A stretch of DNA of 64,000 bases from Polytrichum commune (GCA_950295325.1 OX485803.1:44841554-44905553), one strand, 5' to 3'; shown: positions 1 to 13,249, counted from the stretch's first letter. Numbers and translations are program-made. The notes: generated by a model not told the origin, from the sequence alone.

Positions 1-790
1 ATATATATGTGCACTTTCACTTTGTAAATGAGCAATTGATCGGGATTTCATTCCCGAAGTGAAACTGTTAATAGAGTATGTAATTGAATTGAAAGTCACA
101 AACATTATAAACTCCTCATTGGCATTGAGGTTATAAATTTTGTGACGTATTATTTGGAAGGGTCTTTGTCATTCTAAAATGAAATTTAAATTAGTATGCT
201 GATTTTAGTATATGTATTTTATAATAGTGTAGGGTAATGCCTTCTACTTTCTCAAGTATTCATATGGATTCAAACTAAGTAAGTGTGATGAAATGTAATC
301 AAGTGTAAACTAACCTAATTAATGAAACCCAACCAAGTGTAATTAAGCACATCAATTCTAATCTCTGAATTAAATCATAATTAACTCAAGTAAGTGCATT
401 TTAGAATTAATTAGGCTTAATTAGTTTGGTAAGCTTTATAAAATTAGGCTTAATTAGGTTCATCAAGCTTAATTAGGCTATTTTACACTTGATTACACTT
501 AATCACATCTAATTAGCTTGAATGCTTATGAATACTTGTAAAAGTAGAAGGTATTACCTAAACTATTATAAAATATACATTCTAATATCAACACACTAGT
601 TTAAGTTTCCTTTTAGAATGACAAAGACCCTTTCAAATTGTTAGTTACAAAAATTATAACCTCAATGCTAACAAGGATTTTGTAATGTTTTTGACTTCCA
701 AATTGATTACATGGTTTATTGACAGTTAACTTTGGGAATGAAATCCCAATCAATTGCTTATTTACTAAGTGGAAGTGCACATACATATTG
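1..790. mobile_element. Large foldback (inverted-repeat) element, cut by the window edge
   Basis: Positions 1 to about 330 pair with the reverse complement of about 465 to 790. Matching blocks include GCAATTGAT and GGATTTCATTCCC near both outer ends, GCATTGAGGTTATAA, GGGTCTTTGTCATTCTAAAA, and GTAATCAAGTGTAAA next to the loop. The arms are imperfect, with many point differences and small gaps. The loop (about 330-465) holds repeated GGCTTAATTA motifs. Because base 1 still pairs, the left arm must continue outside the window, so neither the full length nor a target duplication can be read. The 75-codon minus-strand frame inside the right arm (613-840) resembles no protein I know and is treated as chance. 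A MITE or foldback transposon is the likely identity; the superfamily is unknown. Confidence 0.7.
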
Positions 791-840
791 GATGTTGGAC
801 CTTGAAAATGAAGTGCACTCAATATGGGTTTTGTGGACAA

Positions 841-3800
841 GTGGCTTCAAGAATACAAAGGCAATTTTTTTTTGAAGTCGGACAGGGTGGGCAACAATTT
901 CCAGTGGGGGTTTTTTAATTTTAAAAAAAAACATGGGGGGGGGGGTTACCCCTGTCCCTATACATCTCCCCCCTAAAAGCTCATAGGGGGAGGTTTAACG
1001 TCCCCCGAAAGAAAGACCCACCGACCCGAAATCTATACAATGCATAGATTTCAGCCTAAAAGATTTTGTACTATAGAGCAACATGCATGGAGATGTTTTC
1101 CAAAGGATATTTCTAGTAGGCCCAACCCCCATGCATGGTATGTATCATAAAGTAGCCAACACTATGTAAAGATGTGATCTTAATTGGTGTGGCCCACCCT
1201 ATCTATTCACATTAGTTGCCCACACTTTAAATTGGTAAAAAGCAAACCCTAGCCTATGTTTTGTAACTTTCTCTTCAATTTGTTGATTTTCACATAGGCA
1301 TGCTATAGTGCAATTTTGTATAATCTTTTATCTCAAAATATCCTAGTGGATCCTTATCCTATAGGTTCTAAAAGTTGTTCATGGGGGTTGTAGTTTGATG
1401 GTGGAGCCCTCAAGTTTCCTTTTTCTTTTAAGACTTACGAAACTTTTAATGTGCAAGAATTAATGTTTTGCAATCATTGGGTGACAATTAGAGAGGGTGC
1501 CACATGGTGTCACATGACACTTGTGTTGCAACATGACAAGTTGTGGAGGCCACTCTCATTACACATGGATTCATTCTTTTTTAATGCATGTGCACTAACT
1601 CATATGCTTAGTGCATATCTATCTATCTATTTATTTATCTAAGTATTTATTTGTTTGTTTGTTTGTCTATGATTTAGTGTGACATTAAAGTTGATGCATC
1701 CATGTTTGATTAGAGCAGCCATCATGATTTGTCATGTAGCAACAATTGTCACATGTCAACTTCTTTGGTTACCACCTACACTAAATAGGCTCATTAGTGT
1801 GACTAACATTTCATTTTTGACATTTTGTAAATACCTAAAATAATTTTTTAATTTTATTTATAAAATGATACTAGACCAAAAAAATATTGTAGAAAATAAG
1901 TAGAAGACACTCAACACAATACTAGTTGTATCACTCACATACCTCCACACGTCTTCCATATGTCGCTAAGTGAATTTGACTTTATTGAGAAGTAAGTTAT
2001 GAGAATCTTTTAAATACATTTTAGCACCTTTTCTTAAGTATATTTGTATAAGGGTTCACACATTGAAAAATATGCATTACACCATCCCCTCTTACATTTC
2101 CTTATGAAAATATATTGAGGATGGTTATCTCACCATCTTCACGTTGATAAAACCGACATTATATATATATATATATATATATCACCCTCTTGATTGTGTA
2201 ACCCATAACTCAAGCTTTTTACAAATAACAATGGAACGGTTCATTTGCTATATGATGAAAGTTGCAAGGTTTGAATTAAGAACTTTGTGCAGTTGTTGAT
2301 ATTCGATTTTAGGATCACAACCATATGGTTGTTGGACTCATAAAATTCATTGCACTCCATGTAACTCACAGACTAAACAATATTTTCATTATCAAAAAAA
2401 TTAGGATAGCTTTGGGTTTAAGTTGTTTACATGTGTTTAGCATATTTAGACTTACGATTAAAATGAATTATCTAGCATTCACTAGAAAATGCAATGCGGT
2501 AAGAGATAGGATCCCATGTAATGTTTCAAATGATGGAAGTATTAAGAAATTTAGGGTATTGAATATATTATTTGTATACTAAGAATATGCACCAAATATA
2601 CAAAATTCTCATGAATATGTGCATTACTTCATAGCCCCCTGAAAACACCCCTTTATCTCAAGTGGTTTGTATCGGTGCTCAGGCTCCAAATCAATATCAT
2701 TTCAATTTTACAAGGGAGTGACCCCACCCCCACCCCCATCAACAAAGTTCCATCCACCCCATTAAAATTTGTTTGATATCATCATGTTCATTCATGGAAT
2801 GGTTGCTACTAAGTCCCAAGCATTTGTGTGTCCTCCTTACGTAACTTCTTATGTACATCAACCTACATGATGACTTAAACTCAAGACCTTAATGCAAATC
2901 TCATGGGAACTTCAAGCTGAAGTTGTCTAAGGTTGGAGTAGTCTTAGGATGGGTGACATTCCTAGCACTTGATTTCCAGTGCACCATGCCACAATGGTGC
3001 ACCCAGTTACAATGAGGCTACCCAATTGAACTAGATGTTTAACAAACCATGCGATAGCCAAAATAATTACCCTTCATAGAGATAACTGCAAGCCAATTCG
3101 TCTACACATGTTTAAAGGTGTTCACCTTTTAAGGAGAGGCATTGTTCTTCTAAAGTCCTCTAATTCTTGTAGTGCCCATTTGAAAAATACATATAAAATT
3201 AGACCAACTTAAAGTTAAAAGAAACAACACAACTCACGTTGGTGGCAACATTAGAGTCATCCCAACCTCTTTATTTCCCCCTTTTTCCTCTCGTTTTCTA
3301 CGTCAACCTACTAGTGTAGACAATCACAATTAGTGTGGCCCACACTTGTACGTCACAACCGGAATCTATACCTAACTTAGGAATCCAAGGAGCATTGAAG
3401 GCAGTAGTGGAAAGCTTGGTCGTCCTTTATGTGAACAAAGGATAAGCTTGTAACCTTTCAAGCTCTCTCCTTCTACCAAGTGGAACAACGTTGGCCTCAA
3501 TGGACTTTGCCAAGTGTCAATCATGAAAAACACCCGTACTTTATCTCAAAACGAAAGCGACCAATGGCTAATGTTGTGTCTCAAAGGTTTCATAGTTTCG
3601 TAGTCTTAACTCAACATTTAGCTAATGAGTCATTCAACAATAATTCAGCTTAGGATTCTCCTTTTTCGGTTTTGGAACTATAGAACATAGAAACAAAAGG
3701 GTGAAATTGCAACCGTATATATGCTAGTAGGCATTGATTCGATGTTGTAGTGTGATACAATTGAACCAATATAAAATCGATGCTCTAGATGCATGAATTT

Positions 3801-5567
3801 AGAGGATTATGATGTTGAAGGATGTGGAAAATTGCACTTACATGTTCAACATACGCGTTTACATTAATGCATGCACACTAATTGATATACGATAAGAATG
3901 TGTGTTGTTCATCGGCAATTTAAGATGGATTACACCTGATCAATATACCCATGATCAATATAAGGAGAATGGGCTCACATTCACTTTGATGCACAAACAG
4001 TGATACTAACAGTGATAAGATTGTTGTATGAGTTCATCAGGACTTGCGTGAGATTAGGTACGTTATATTGCACCAATTAGATAAACTAATTACTTTGCAT
4101 GCTAAAATATTAGAATCCAGATACAGTAGACATACCTATTACTACTCTTCAAATTGGAGGATTTCATTGAGCCTAAATTGCATTTGCTGTTGCTGATCTA
4201 CTAAGGATTTCTATGCCCAGTGTTCCCAACCCGTTGACGAACACTGATGGCTACTAGTTCATGGAATACCATTCTAACCTTTGAAATTTCCAACAATTCA
4301 AAGAGCCTCATCTACATACATTCATCATAATTTTGAAGTTGGAGGAAACCCTGAGTACTTCTCAACAAATGTATACTCTTAGGATGAGGAGAGCAGTGTT
4401 AAAGGCTGCAAATAACAGATCACAAATTGAAAGCACATGATTCAAAGTTCGAATCCAGCTTCATTGACACAAATCTGAAGTGGAAATTGATGACTAAAGA
4501 ATGGGTCGCGAGCTTTTCATCAATGAGTTATTATATAAGCCGACTGACTTCTACAAGGAGATTGCAGTGATTACTGTGCTGTTGAGTTGAGGTCAGTTAT
4601 ATTGTATAGTTAAATAAATGGAATTAGCATGGATGTGGATGACCTGCAGGAGAGAGGATTAGCATAATGGAAACAGATCTCCTTCCACTTAATTCAGTTA
4701 CAGAACTCAAGTTTAGTTTCATCAAAGCCTAACTTATGTGTGTGTTGGTGGTTTTGGTGTTGATTGCTCATGAGAGTACCGTTGAGGGTACGTAACTTTG
4801 TGGAATTGGCATGCGTCAAAGAGAAAAGTCTGGAAGTGACAAACAAATTATATAATATGGCAAATCGAGGCGACATTCTTACATGAGGGAAGGAAATTTC
4901 ATACATCACGCAAGACATGCAGGTGTAGTTGATGAGGAATTACTTAGCATCATATAATATATATCCCATGTTTGTCCTGAGGCACAGTCCACCCCAACAG
5001 AAAAAAGGTAAGTTATAAGGGAATCATGCTGCATTTTGTTGTGCACGGTAGCTAAAAAACATTGATGGGCCATGAATGAGCAGCACTTGATATACATTCG
5101 TGCAGTAGTCCCCACTCGACAACAATTGATAGATAAAATTAAAAAATTAAAAAACCATTCCGTCATTCAAGCATTGCAAGAATTTGGTGTGTCGTGTACC
5201 AATTCATATTCGATGCTCATTCAGGTAAGCTTAATTAATATCCTGCTGCACCGCCTAGCCTGCCACCAAGATGCATGCTACATAAGAAAATAAAAATAAA
5301 ACACAGATGAATAACTGAACTTCGGCTAGAAGATTATTATAATTTAGTGGTGGAGGAATTTTCAAGGGATCAAGCGGTAATTTGCACGACAAGAACGGTG
5401 CAAGTAAGTTAAGGATCTGATCCCCACTTCGCATGTTCGAATTCATCAAGACGCACATTGCACATTTAGAATAAGTATAGCTTAGTAAACCTAAGCCTGC
5501 AAATCTTGGATGTATGGTGGCCTACACTTAAATGAATTCATTAATTACAAGGCCGATAACGTGCAGC
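841..5567. other. Non-genic stretch, no recognisable gene
   Basis: I see no conserved protein or RNA here. Small items are homopolymer G and C runs near 935-1010, a short dyad at 1028-1052 (GAAATCTAT / ATAGATTTC), TCTA/TTTA/TTTG-type runs at 1615-1665, and an AT microsatellite at 2159-2181. Scattered phrases such as TTAGTGTGRCCCACAC (near 1173, 1790 and 3330) resemble the ends of the small MITE family found later in the window but lack a paired partner. Open frames here are at most 86 codons. Confidence 0.5.
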
Positions 5568-5587
5568 GGGTGGGTGGGTGGGTGGGC
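5568..5587 (+). other. G-quadruplex motif (GGGT)n
   Basis: Five GGG runs are separated by single T residues, a canonical parallel G4 pattern on the plus strand. No gene is recognisable beside it, so any role is unknown. Confidence 0.7.
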
Positions 5588-6602
5588 AGGCTTCATCAAC
5601 ATCATCAACAAGGTGGGATAAGTATTTGATATTGATCACCGTTGTGCGTCGTGGTTGGTGCAAATTCATCGATTGAATCCAAGAATATTATCGTTGTAGT
5701 TCGTGTCAGATCACACCTGAAGCCGGCAGCCGGATGAACAAAACTTTGTCAGAGAATCATATGATTGAGCATGAGCATCAATCTGAACAGTATGATATAA
5801 TTCTGATGAGTAGTTACAACTTACAACATCATACCTGGATGTGTGGTCAAATGTGGAGGATCGTGGTATGATCATCAGCAGCTCGAAGAGATTCGTATAA
5901 AATTTGCATCAGGAATAACCGAAACAAGAACAAACTTTGAGGAGGATGCATGATTTTGGAAGGTATTGGACGACTTTTCAAACATTCGGAGGGGATGGGT
6001 GGTTTCATAGGTATCAATCATCAAACTTTTGAGCCAGGTTTCCAGGACCACCTTTTTGCTGCTTTGAGTACTTGATCATCAGAATCAATTATGAGTATGA
6101 GCTAGCGGATGAGTTGATGATAGAATTTGACACACATACATAAATACAGACATGCATACATGCATCATGACTAGTTGGACTACTACTTTTCAAACTTATT
6201 CTTTTTAGATATATACATATATATATCGACTGGATGCGGTGATGTGCTTCAGAATCTGTAAAGTGTTGGGCAAGTTTCGATGATCAACGTAAGTCGCTTC
6301 TTAATTACCGGATGATGCCGATCGAGCTCATCTACTAGTTGTCGCGTGCAAGGGGACAAAAGATCCGCCGAACACTCACTCACGTCCCTCGTGAAGTGAT
6401 CAAATCGCTCATATTTGGCACTCCGGTCACTACCGATCGATCTTCCAAGTATATTCACTTTCACAGATTCGCACCTGACCCGGTATTCCAGGTCTAGGAA
6501 GATGCACCTAGCCCATTTCATTTCGATCCTTCCACAACTCCTCCGGCGAGCTCGTGATGATCATCATCATTTTAAGTTACTTATTTCTTTTCTGGCCTCA
6601 TC
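5588..6602. other. Non-genic stretch, no recognisable gene
   Basis: This is mixed-composition sequence with overlapping open frames of at most 90 codons (6249-6521 minus, 6415-6681 plus) and no recognisable domain. No inverted or tandem repeat stands out. Confidence 0.45.
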
Positions 6603-7453
6603 AACCCTAACCTTCACGTATATTGAGTGTTCCCTGCTGGAGATTCCTGCTGCAAGAATGGCAGTTGCATCATCATGTTGATGTCTTTTCATCAACAATA
6701 TCTTTTTATTAGTTACCACCGAAAGGAGGACTCTAGCTGATAATCTTCATAATTTGAAGTGTTCCTTGCTGGAGATTCCTGCAAGAAATTTGGCCTTTAC
6801 ATCAAGTTGGTGTGTCTCTGGGAATCGTCAAGGGCAAAAAGCACACTACTAGTTATAATTTGGCCATTACATCTGCAACATGCTGGTATTTTAACAAACA
6901 CCTTATAGTTACTACCGAAAGGAATACCCTAACCTTCCTATTGAGTGCTCCATTCTGGCGATTCCTGCGAGAATGGCAATTACTGCATCATATTGGTGTG
7001 TTTTCTGGGAATTAAGGCAAAAACACAGTAACTTACTAGGTTGGTCATTATATCATCGTGTTGATATTTCAACAAATTATGCCTAGTTACTACCGAAAGG
7101 AGAACCCTAACCTAGTTCATATGGAGAGTTCCATGCTGGAGATTCCTGCAAGAATGCCAATCAAAATTCCTGTTGATGGCACTTACTGTAGAGCCGTATT
7201 GGTGTGTTTACTGGGAATCAACGCAAAAACAGTGACAAGTGACTTGTTGGCCGTTACTTATATCATCATGTTGATGTTTTCAACAAAAATAGTTACATTT
7301 AGTGCTCCCTGCTGGAGATTCCTGCAAAATTGATGGCAATTACATCATGTTGGTGTGTTTCTTGTTCCAATCAAGGCAAAAGCGCCACTACTTATTGGCC
7401 ATTACATCATGATGCATGTTGGTATTTCAACAAAAAGTTACCACCGAAAGGAG
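6603..7453. repeat. Degenerate tandem repeat, five units of about 130-190 bp
   Basis: Five units start near 6625, 6756, 6943, 7124 and 7299, giving spacings of 131, 187, 181 and 175 bp. Each unit carries the same ordered blocks: a GAGTGYTCC-like start, GCTGGAGATTCCTGCAAGAA, a CATCATGTTGGTGTGTTTCTGGGAA-like block, a GGCAAAAAC block, TTGGCCATTACATCATG, ATTTCAACAAA, and GTTACYACCGAAAGGAG followed by AACCCTAACCT. The first unit is shortened internally. Units differ by indels that are not multiples of three, and the frames across them change, so I do not think it codes for protein. I recognise no element family in it. Confidence 0.8.
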
Positions 7454-7603
7454 TTTAATTACCAAGCTTCAATATGGACATACACCACATCACGTCATGT
7501 GATGAGCCAGCCGAGAAACGAGAGTTTGCACACAAATCGGATCCATGCATCATGGTCGACCTGGATTACCACTTATTAGAGAGTTATAATAGCTTTCCAC
7601 TGT

Positions 7604-7716
7604 TACGAGTAGTAGTAGTAGTAGTACTAGTACTAGTACTAGTAGTAGTGGTAGTAGTGGAGAAGTAGTAGTAGTAGTAGTGGAGAAGTAGTAGTAGTAG
7701 TAGCAGCAGCAGCAGT
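7604..7716. repeat. Trinucleotide tract (AGT/GTA)n with an internal palindrome
   Basis: An interrupted trinucleotide run contains a self-complementary TAGTACTAGTACTAGTAC-like core and ends in a short CAG run. It is a simple sequence with no gene attached. Confidence 0.85.
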
Positions 7717-10700
7717 AAGTTTGAAGCAAGGAAATATTGATGTCGATGATGAAGCTTCAACTTGCAGGCATCATCAACTTTTATCTGATGAGGTCTAACT
7801 TAGGAGAAAAAATTCATTGCCATTCACCACTCACCTTGAGTCAATAATTTCCTTTCTTCTTCTTCTTCTTCTTCCTATTTTATGATCCTATTGCGTCACC
7901 GATGTGGGGGGGCGGGACCTACCATGAATTGCATCATGGCTCCTGAATATTCCCTTTCTCTTGCAGTGCCATGTGTGCAACTGCCGGAGTAGTAATAACT
8001 TTCCTTGGACTAAAAAAATTGGCTGAAGCCCCACTTCTCAGCCAATAATGTATGTCATACCGATCTGTGCAGTGCAGGCAGCCTGATGAGTGACTCTGAT
8101 GATGCTCTCAGCTCGCCGACGGTGAGGCAATAATGTCAGACAGGCGTAAAGAAAGTTGCATCCCAAGGACATGAACAAAAAATGGACCAGCTGCCCCACA
8201 TGGTCCAGAGTGGAAACGCGTACAAGGAAGGCTTGGAGTGCCCAAAAACTGCCGAAAAGAGAGAGAAAGACTAAGAGACTAGACAGAGAATTAAGAGAGA
8301 CTCACTCATGATCTGGTCCTTCCGTTCAAATGAGATTAGCCGGACGGATAGACCTACTTAGGCGCGCACCTTTGTTTTTTCCTTTTTCAAAGCTCGGAGG
8401 GAAGGTTAGGCCATGTGGCCATGTTATAAGTAAGTGATTTGGCGATCATGCATCGAGATCTGTAATAGGTACTTATAATCTTGCAACAACTTAGGCTATA
8501 AGTAATTCATTAATTTCTGCAAGCAGCATAAACCTCCACAGACCAAATTGCTGACTTACCAGAATTTGAGCTATGGCACCCATTCCGAGAAGTGGCTATG
8601 GTGGGGCCAGGAACCCTAAACTTCGGGAATGGATTCTCTCGCTCTTTATATAATCTCACCAGCATGCTCTCCAGATTCCCGGAATAAGTCAGACAAAAGT
8701 TAATTAGGTTGGTGACGATCTCGCTCCTCCACGTCGGCATGATCAGTAGGATCCAGATGCAATGTGGCCAAGTCCAATGACTACTATTGTGATTGTTTCA
8801 TGATGTACATTAGTACTTGCAATTGGAATTGACATAGTCCAAGAAGTCGACAGAGTAAACAATCACAGCAATTCACGCACAAAAGGCCAGCCGGATGGGG
8901 ATCGATTCATCAAGATTGAAGAACTTCTTCTCCTTGGACACATCCTTTTCAGTGTGAGTACTGCTTTATTAATTAGCAGGGTCAAGTTACTAAGAATTTT
9001 CGGAGTCTGGTCAAACATCATCGCCATGGCCAGCCCGCCTGAAACCTACCTCGATCTGCGTGAACCTTATTTTGCAAAGTTGAACTTGTGATGACTCCTG
9101 CACGCACGATCCTCATCAGGAATATTAACCAGCTAATAAGTACTTAACCTTTTCTGCGGGAACTTGATCAGAAACTATCATGTATGTAGAAGATGAAGTT
9201 CGTTCGTACATCTGTTACTTTAGTTATGATTCCAGGTGTGGACTCACTGACTCCACCTTCGATTCTTCTTCCAAGAAGATGGAATCTCCCTTGGCGGATA
9301 AGCAGATGCTGCATGGTGATCTTCTTCACAAGTGACTTTTGCCTCGTTTTCCACTACTTCTCCTTTTGCGGGTAAAAATATCATACACGCGAAAATTCGT
9401 AAAAACCAAAAGGAAGAAACCAGGCGCCCCCACCTACGTCCTTACTTGGGTTTTTCCAGGGGGGGGGAAGTACCGTCAAGGTTGGTGGCAAAAGGCGGGA
9501 CAATTTCCTTCCATGGACGGTGACTGAAATTGCCCGCACAAAGCACCTCACCGGCGCACCGAATCCGAACAAACTCGGCCTCAAGAGTCGCTTTGATTTC
9601 TGAGCTTCTAAGTTCATGAGAAGCAGCATATATACTTCATCATTTTGAATCTTATGTGTGTTTATCACTGCGCGCATAGATATACATCACTCATGTTAAT
9701 TACAGTATTGAATGGTTCCTATTATCGTGTTGCCCTAGCCGAACACTGACTAGGAAATTATGATTCTTGGATAAGTATTCAGAGGGCGAAGATTCTCACA
9801 AGTTTCAGTGTGCATAAATACATACATATATACATACATAAGGCTTGGTGTGGTCACTCCTACTTTGGAACATTGTTACAATTTTGAAATACTTGAAACA
9901 TAAAGAGAATAATTTCACCAATGCTCAATAATGTGAGCAAACTCTATGATTGATTCGTGTTGCAATCATGTCATGGCATACATAACATTATTTACCCATT
10001 GGTTGAAGTTATATTTCCAAATATAACAAAGATGTACCCTACAACATATAAAGTGACTACAAGCTTGCTTATAATCATGTTGCCAAGGTGAACCTTGCAA
10101 CAAATACAAATAATGGAACATTGACATGAAACCCAAAATGTAACAACCATATCTGCAATTCTATCTAGTGCCATGAATGTTTCAAAATGGTGCCATGAAT
10201 GTATAAGTTAACCATCACAATCACTAAACTAAACGTTTGCAATCTGAAGTTGGACAAATCTTCAAAGAATTATGCCAGCACAATATTCATGTGACTCCCA
10301 TATCCACAACATTATGATATGGGCAAATCTAATAAGTCTACTAATTCTACCATACCAAACCAAACCGAAATTGCCAAAGAATAGCACCTCTAAGGATAAT
10401 GGTCCCAGTGAGCGAACTTGCTCCCCACTCAACACATGAAGCGAGGAGGGGTGACTTTTCTTCCATGTGGATCTCCATTTTCCACTCCTCATGATTCCAG
10501 CACCCTTTTGATCCGCTGCCCGAAAGAAAGAGGATCCCCCGCACGCGATGAATTGCCTCGTCATTCGCTCCAAGAATTTCTGCGGGATCGGGTCACCCGT
10601 CAAGTAGTCCTGCTCGCTAGCTGCATCTCCTCGTGTACAATTTCATAAAACTTGATTTAATTAAAGATTCCGATCTACACACATATATATGTGTATATAT

Positions 10701-11507
10701 ATATATGTATTTCATGATCAAGATGCAAGTATGTATTCTTATTGCTGCAAGTTCGTGGCTATGGTGGATGATGGCCCACCATAGCTGATCCGACGATGCC
10801 CTCGATGCAGGGGGTTGGATTTAGTATTTTATTAAATTTTTCATCCATGAGCTGCTAGTCTTCCAACCCGATCATCGAATGAATCCATCCGGGATGCCTG
10901 CCGGTTTTACTGATCGTCGAATCTTCTTCATCAACAGAAACAACTGCCCACGTATATTCTATATCAAGAATACCTTCCCAGTTGCTATATATATTACCAG
11001 CCTCCAACTACTTTGATGCCCTCGCGGCCTGCAGCAAAAACAGAAATATGCTGGTCATGATTCCATCCATCGATCGATCGATCGGTGCCCTTTGTTTTAA
11101 GTTATGCGCCGACCAGACCGGGAAGGAGGGAGGATTATCCTTTTTCTTAATTCAGCCTGATCTCGTGGAGCTCCCGAGAACTCGGCCATACTCGTAGTAG
11201 CCAAATTAGGGTTGCGCTTAGTTACCGTGGTAACTAAAAGTCCGAGTCACCCCTTTGTTGTTGGAATTCCTAAACACAGCCTGTGCACATGATACGTACA
11301 CACACCTAATTATATTGTTTTCAATCACCGCAGCGAATCACAGATCGTGGTGATGCACGCATGGGGCTCAGATTAGGAGGGATTTCAAAAGTTGGCTCTA
11401 TCGTGAAAATGTAAGGGGTATCATGAAAGGTAATCATGAAATTATCATACCGCGAGGTAATCTTGAATCTACACGAAGATGATCATGATCGTCATGTTGA
11501 AAGGAAG
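7717..11507. other. Non-genic stretch of mixed composition
   Basis: No recognisable gene or mobile element was found. A (CTT)n run lies at 7858-7875. A perfect 10-bp hairpin (GCTATGGTGG / CCACCATAGC) lies at about 10757-10784. A short dyad TTAGTTACC-GT-GGTAACTAA lies near 11218-11237. Open frames reach 113 codons (10262-10603, minus) but show no known motif and overlap other equally long frames, as expected by chance. Confidence 0.45.
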
Positions 11508-11581
11508 TAATTAACTTGGTTTCAATTTGGCGTTGGCTTTTGGCCTTCTGTCTCAAAAAAAAAAAAAAAATAATTAACTTG
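11508..11581 (+). mobile_element. Tiny poly(A)-tailed retroposed insert with an 11-bp target duplication
   Basis: The 11-mer TAATTAACTTG occurs at 11508-11518 and again at 11571-11581. Between the copies lie 36 bp of ordinary sequence followed by a pure run of 16 A (11555-11570). A direct repeat immediately outside a 3' poly(A) tail is the signature of LINE-driven target-primed reverse transcription. The body is far shorter than a full SINE, so this is probably a 5'-truncated SINE or another small RNA copy. The source RNA is not identified. Confidence 0.75.
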
Positions 11582-13140
11582 ACGGTTCACGATGCTGAAT
11601 GAAGATGATCATGAACGAGGAAAAAAGGTTGGAACGGAGGCGGCGGCCCGATGATGAGATCGTGATGAAAGAGCGAATTACTGGCAGGTTTTGCACATAA
11701 AATATGAATGTGTTGGATTTGTGGCGGAATTACGGTGGCTGCCAGGCAGTGAAGGTTGGATGGCGGATATTGGATCTGGATCCACCCGTCGCGATCATAT
11801 ATCCCTCAATTCGACGATGAGGGATCTTCGGGTAAGTGGTCAAGTAATCTGGTCAAGAATTACTGCTGCCCACAAACTGATTACCTCAGTCCAACTGAAG
11901 CAAACTTTCTGTACTACTACATAGTACTGCCCCCAGATCATGAGCATGTTTGGGCAATAATTCTTAGCCCCCCTACGTAGGTGCAATTAGGGCATGTAGT
12001 TGATATTGAGCATGATGATGCATGTCTTGAGGTGTCGGTCCCCACCTAATTTATATAGCAACAACTCGATCAGTGCATTGTAATTCCCTTGTTATGATGA
12101 TCTCCACGCATATTTTTGTGACAAAGGGAATTCTACTTACCCAGCCACGTCAAGCTCAAGCTTGTTGCAAAGTTTGGCGGGGCCAACGTAAAAGGAATTT
12201 TGACCCTAAGTTAAGATGGTGGTGGAGCTTTTGGTGGGTTCATTTTCAAGTTCAGTCAAGCCCAAACAACTTGTCATTGGACGGCTTGATGCACTTGATA
12301 AAAACCGATCCCGAAAAAGCGCTGGGGTTGGCCAACCTTGAGACAAAGCTTTCCCAATTTAACGTATGAAGTTAGCGCACATGGCAGGGCTCGACATAAG
12401 ATTTTCTCCCTCTTTTTTAATGGTTACCTTCCAGACCCATGACTATGATTAACTTAAACTTGCACTTAGCTTGAGAGATCAACTTACTGTTGCAGCAGTG
12501 TCATTTTGCAACCCGCCCTGCATGATTACAAGCAGCTTCTTCGGACTTCCAGACAGTTCTTCCGATCCAAGAAATTGCTCATCTCCGAAACAGATTGCTT
12601 GGAATTTCACCCACAAATTACCGATGTGGGAGAATACGATGATGAACACGTGCAGAGCCTGACAGATCGTCATCTGAATTTGAACTGTACTCATGATCGA
12701 ATCTCGATCGAGTCCCCCTTTGTGAGCTACAACAAACTCTATACTTAGAACTAATCAGTAGTTAAAACGCACCTACTTATCAGTTTCCTGGCGGCCTCAC
12801 TTCGCCGCCTCCGCAGTAACTGACCACCCTTTCTTCCTCCATATAGAAGAATTATTAATTCGTGGCTGTTCGATGACCTTGACCATCCTATATTTTCTCA
12901 TAGTGAGCAGTGAGCACATTTGAAGTTTTATACAAATCCATTCATCATCACACATCCCTAGGAGAGTTTTAAACCACCAGTGAGTTTTAAACAAAAATTA
13001 AGGTTACATGTATTCCGTGGATACAGTACCATGCAGGCTCATTGTGGAGATAGTGAAAATCCACCAGATCTCAATTAGAACTTAGGATCCCTTTACAAAT
13101 ACACAGGTAATTGAGAGCTGCCCAAAGTTACTTGAGGTTA
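11582..13140. other. Non-genic stretch, no recognisable gene
   Basis: Several overlapping frames of 60-98 codons lie on both strands (for example 12073-12369 plus and 12506-12748 plus). None contains a motif I recognise and no splice-linked exon series is evident. Confidence 0.4.
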
Positions 13141-13249
13141 GTTTCCATGTGGGCCACTCGCCTACCAGATTCTAGTGGAAATATAGATTCCACCTAGTCC
13201 CATCTTCATTTCCATTAGAATTTGGTGGGCAAGCAACGTACATGAAAAG
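13141..13249. mobile_element. Small foldback element, relative of the 45.3-kb element
   Basis: Arm 13141-13182 is the imperfect inverse of 13208-13249. Both read as a block resembling TTTCCATGT, then GCC.CTCGCC.ACC, then ATTCTAGTGGAAAT. The same block recurs in the inner and outer arms of the large foldback at 45289-46106 (for example 45646-45682 and 45729-45760), so they belong to one family. No clear target duplication is visible. Confidence 0.6.

Noticed and set aside
5072-5226. Possible exon ending in a CAG/GTAAGC splice-donor-like site
   Set aside because: A donor-like word is common by chance. No partner exon or recognisable protein was found, and an opposite frame covers the same bases.
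8080-8120. TGATGA ... CTCAG words resembling a box C/D snoRNA
   Set aside because: The boxes are too close together and there is no terminal stem.
10262-10603. 113-codon minus-strand open frame
   Set aside because: Overlaps a 65-codon frame on the same strand and a 76-codon one on the other; the predicted residues match no family I know.
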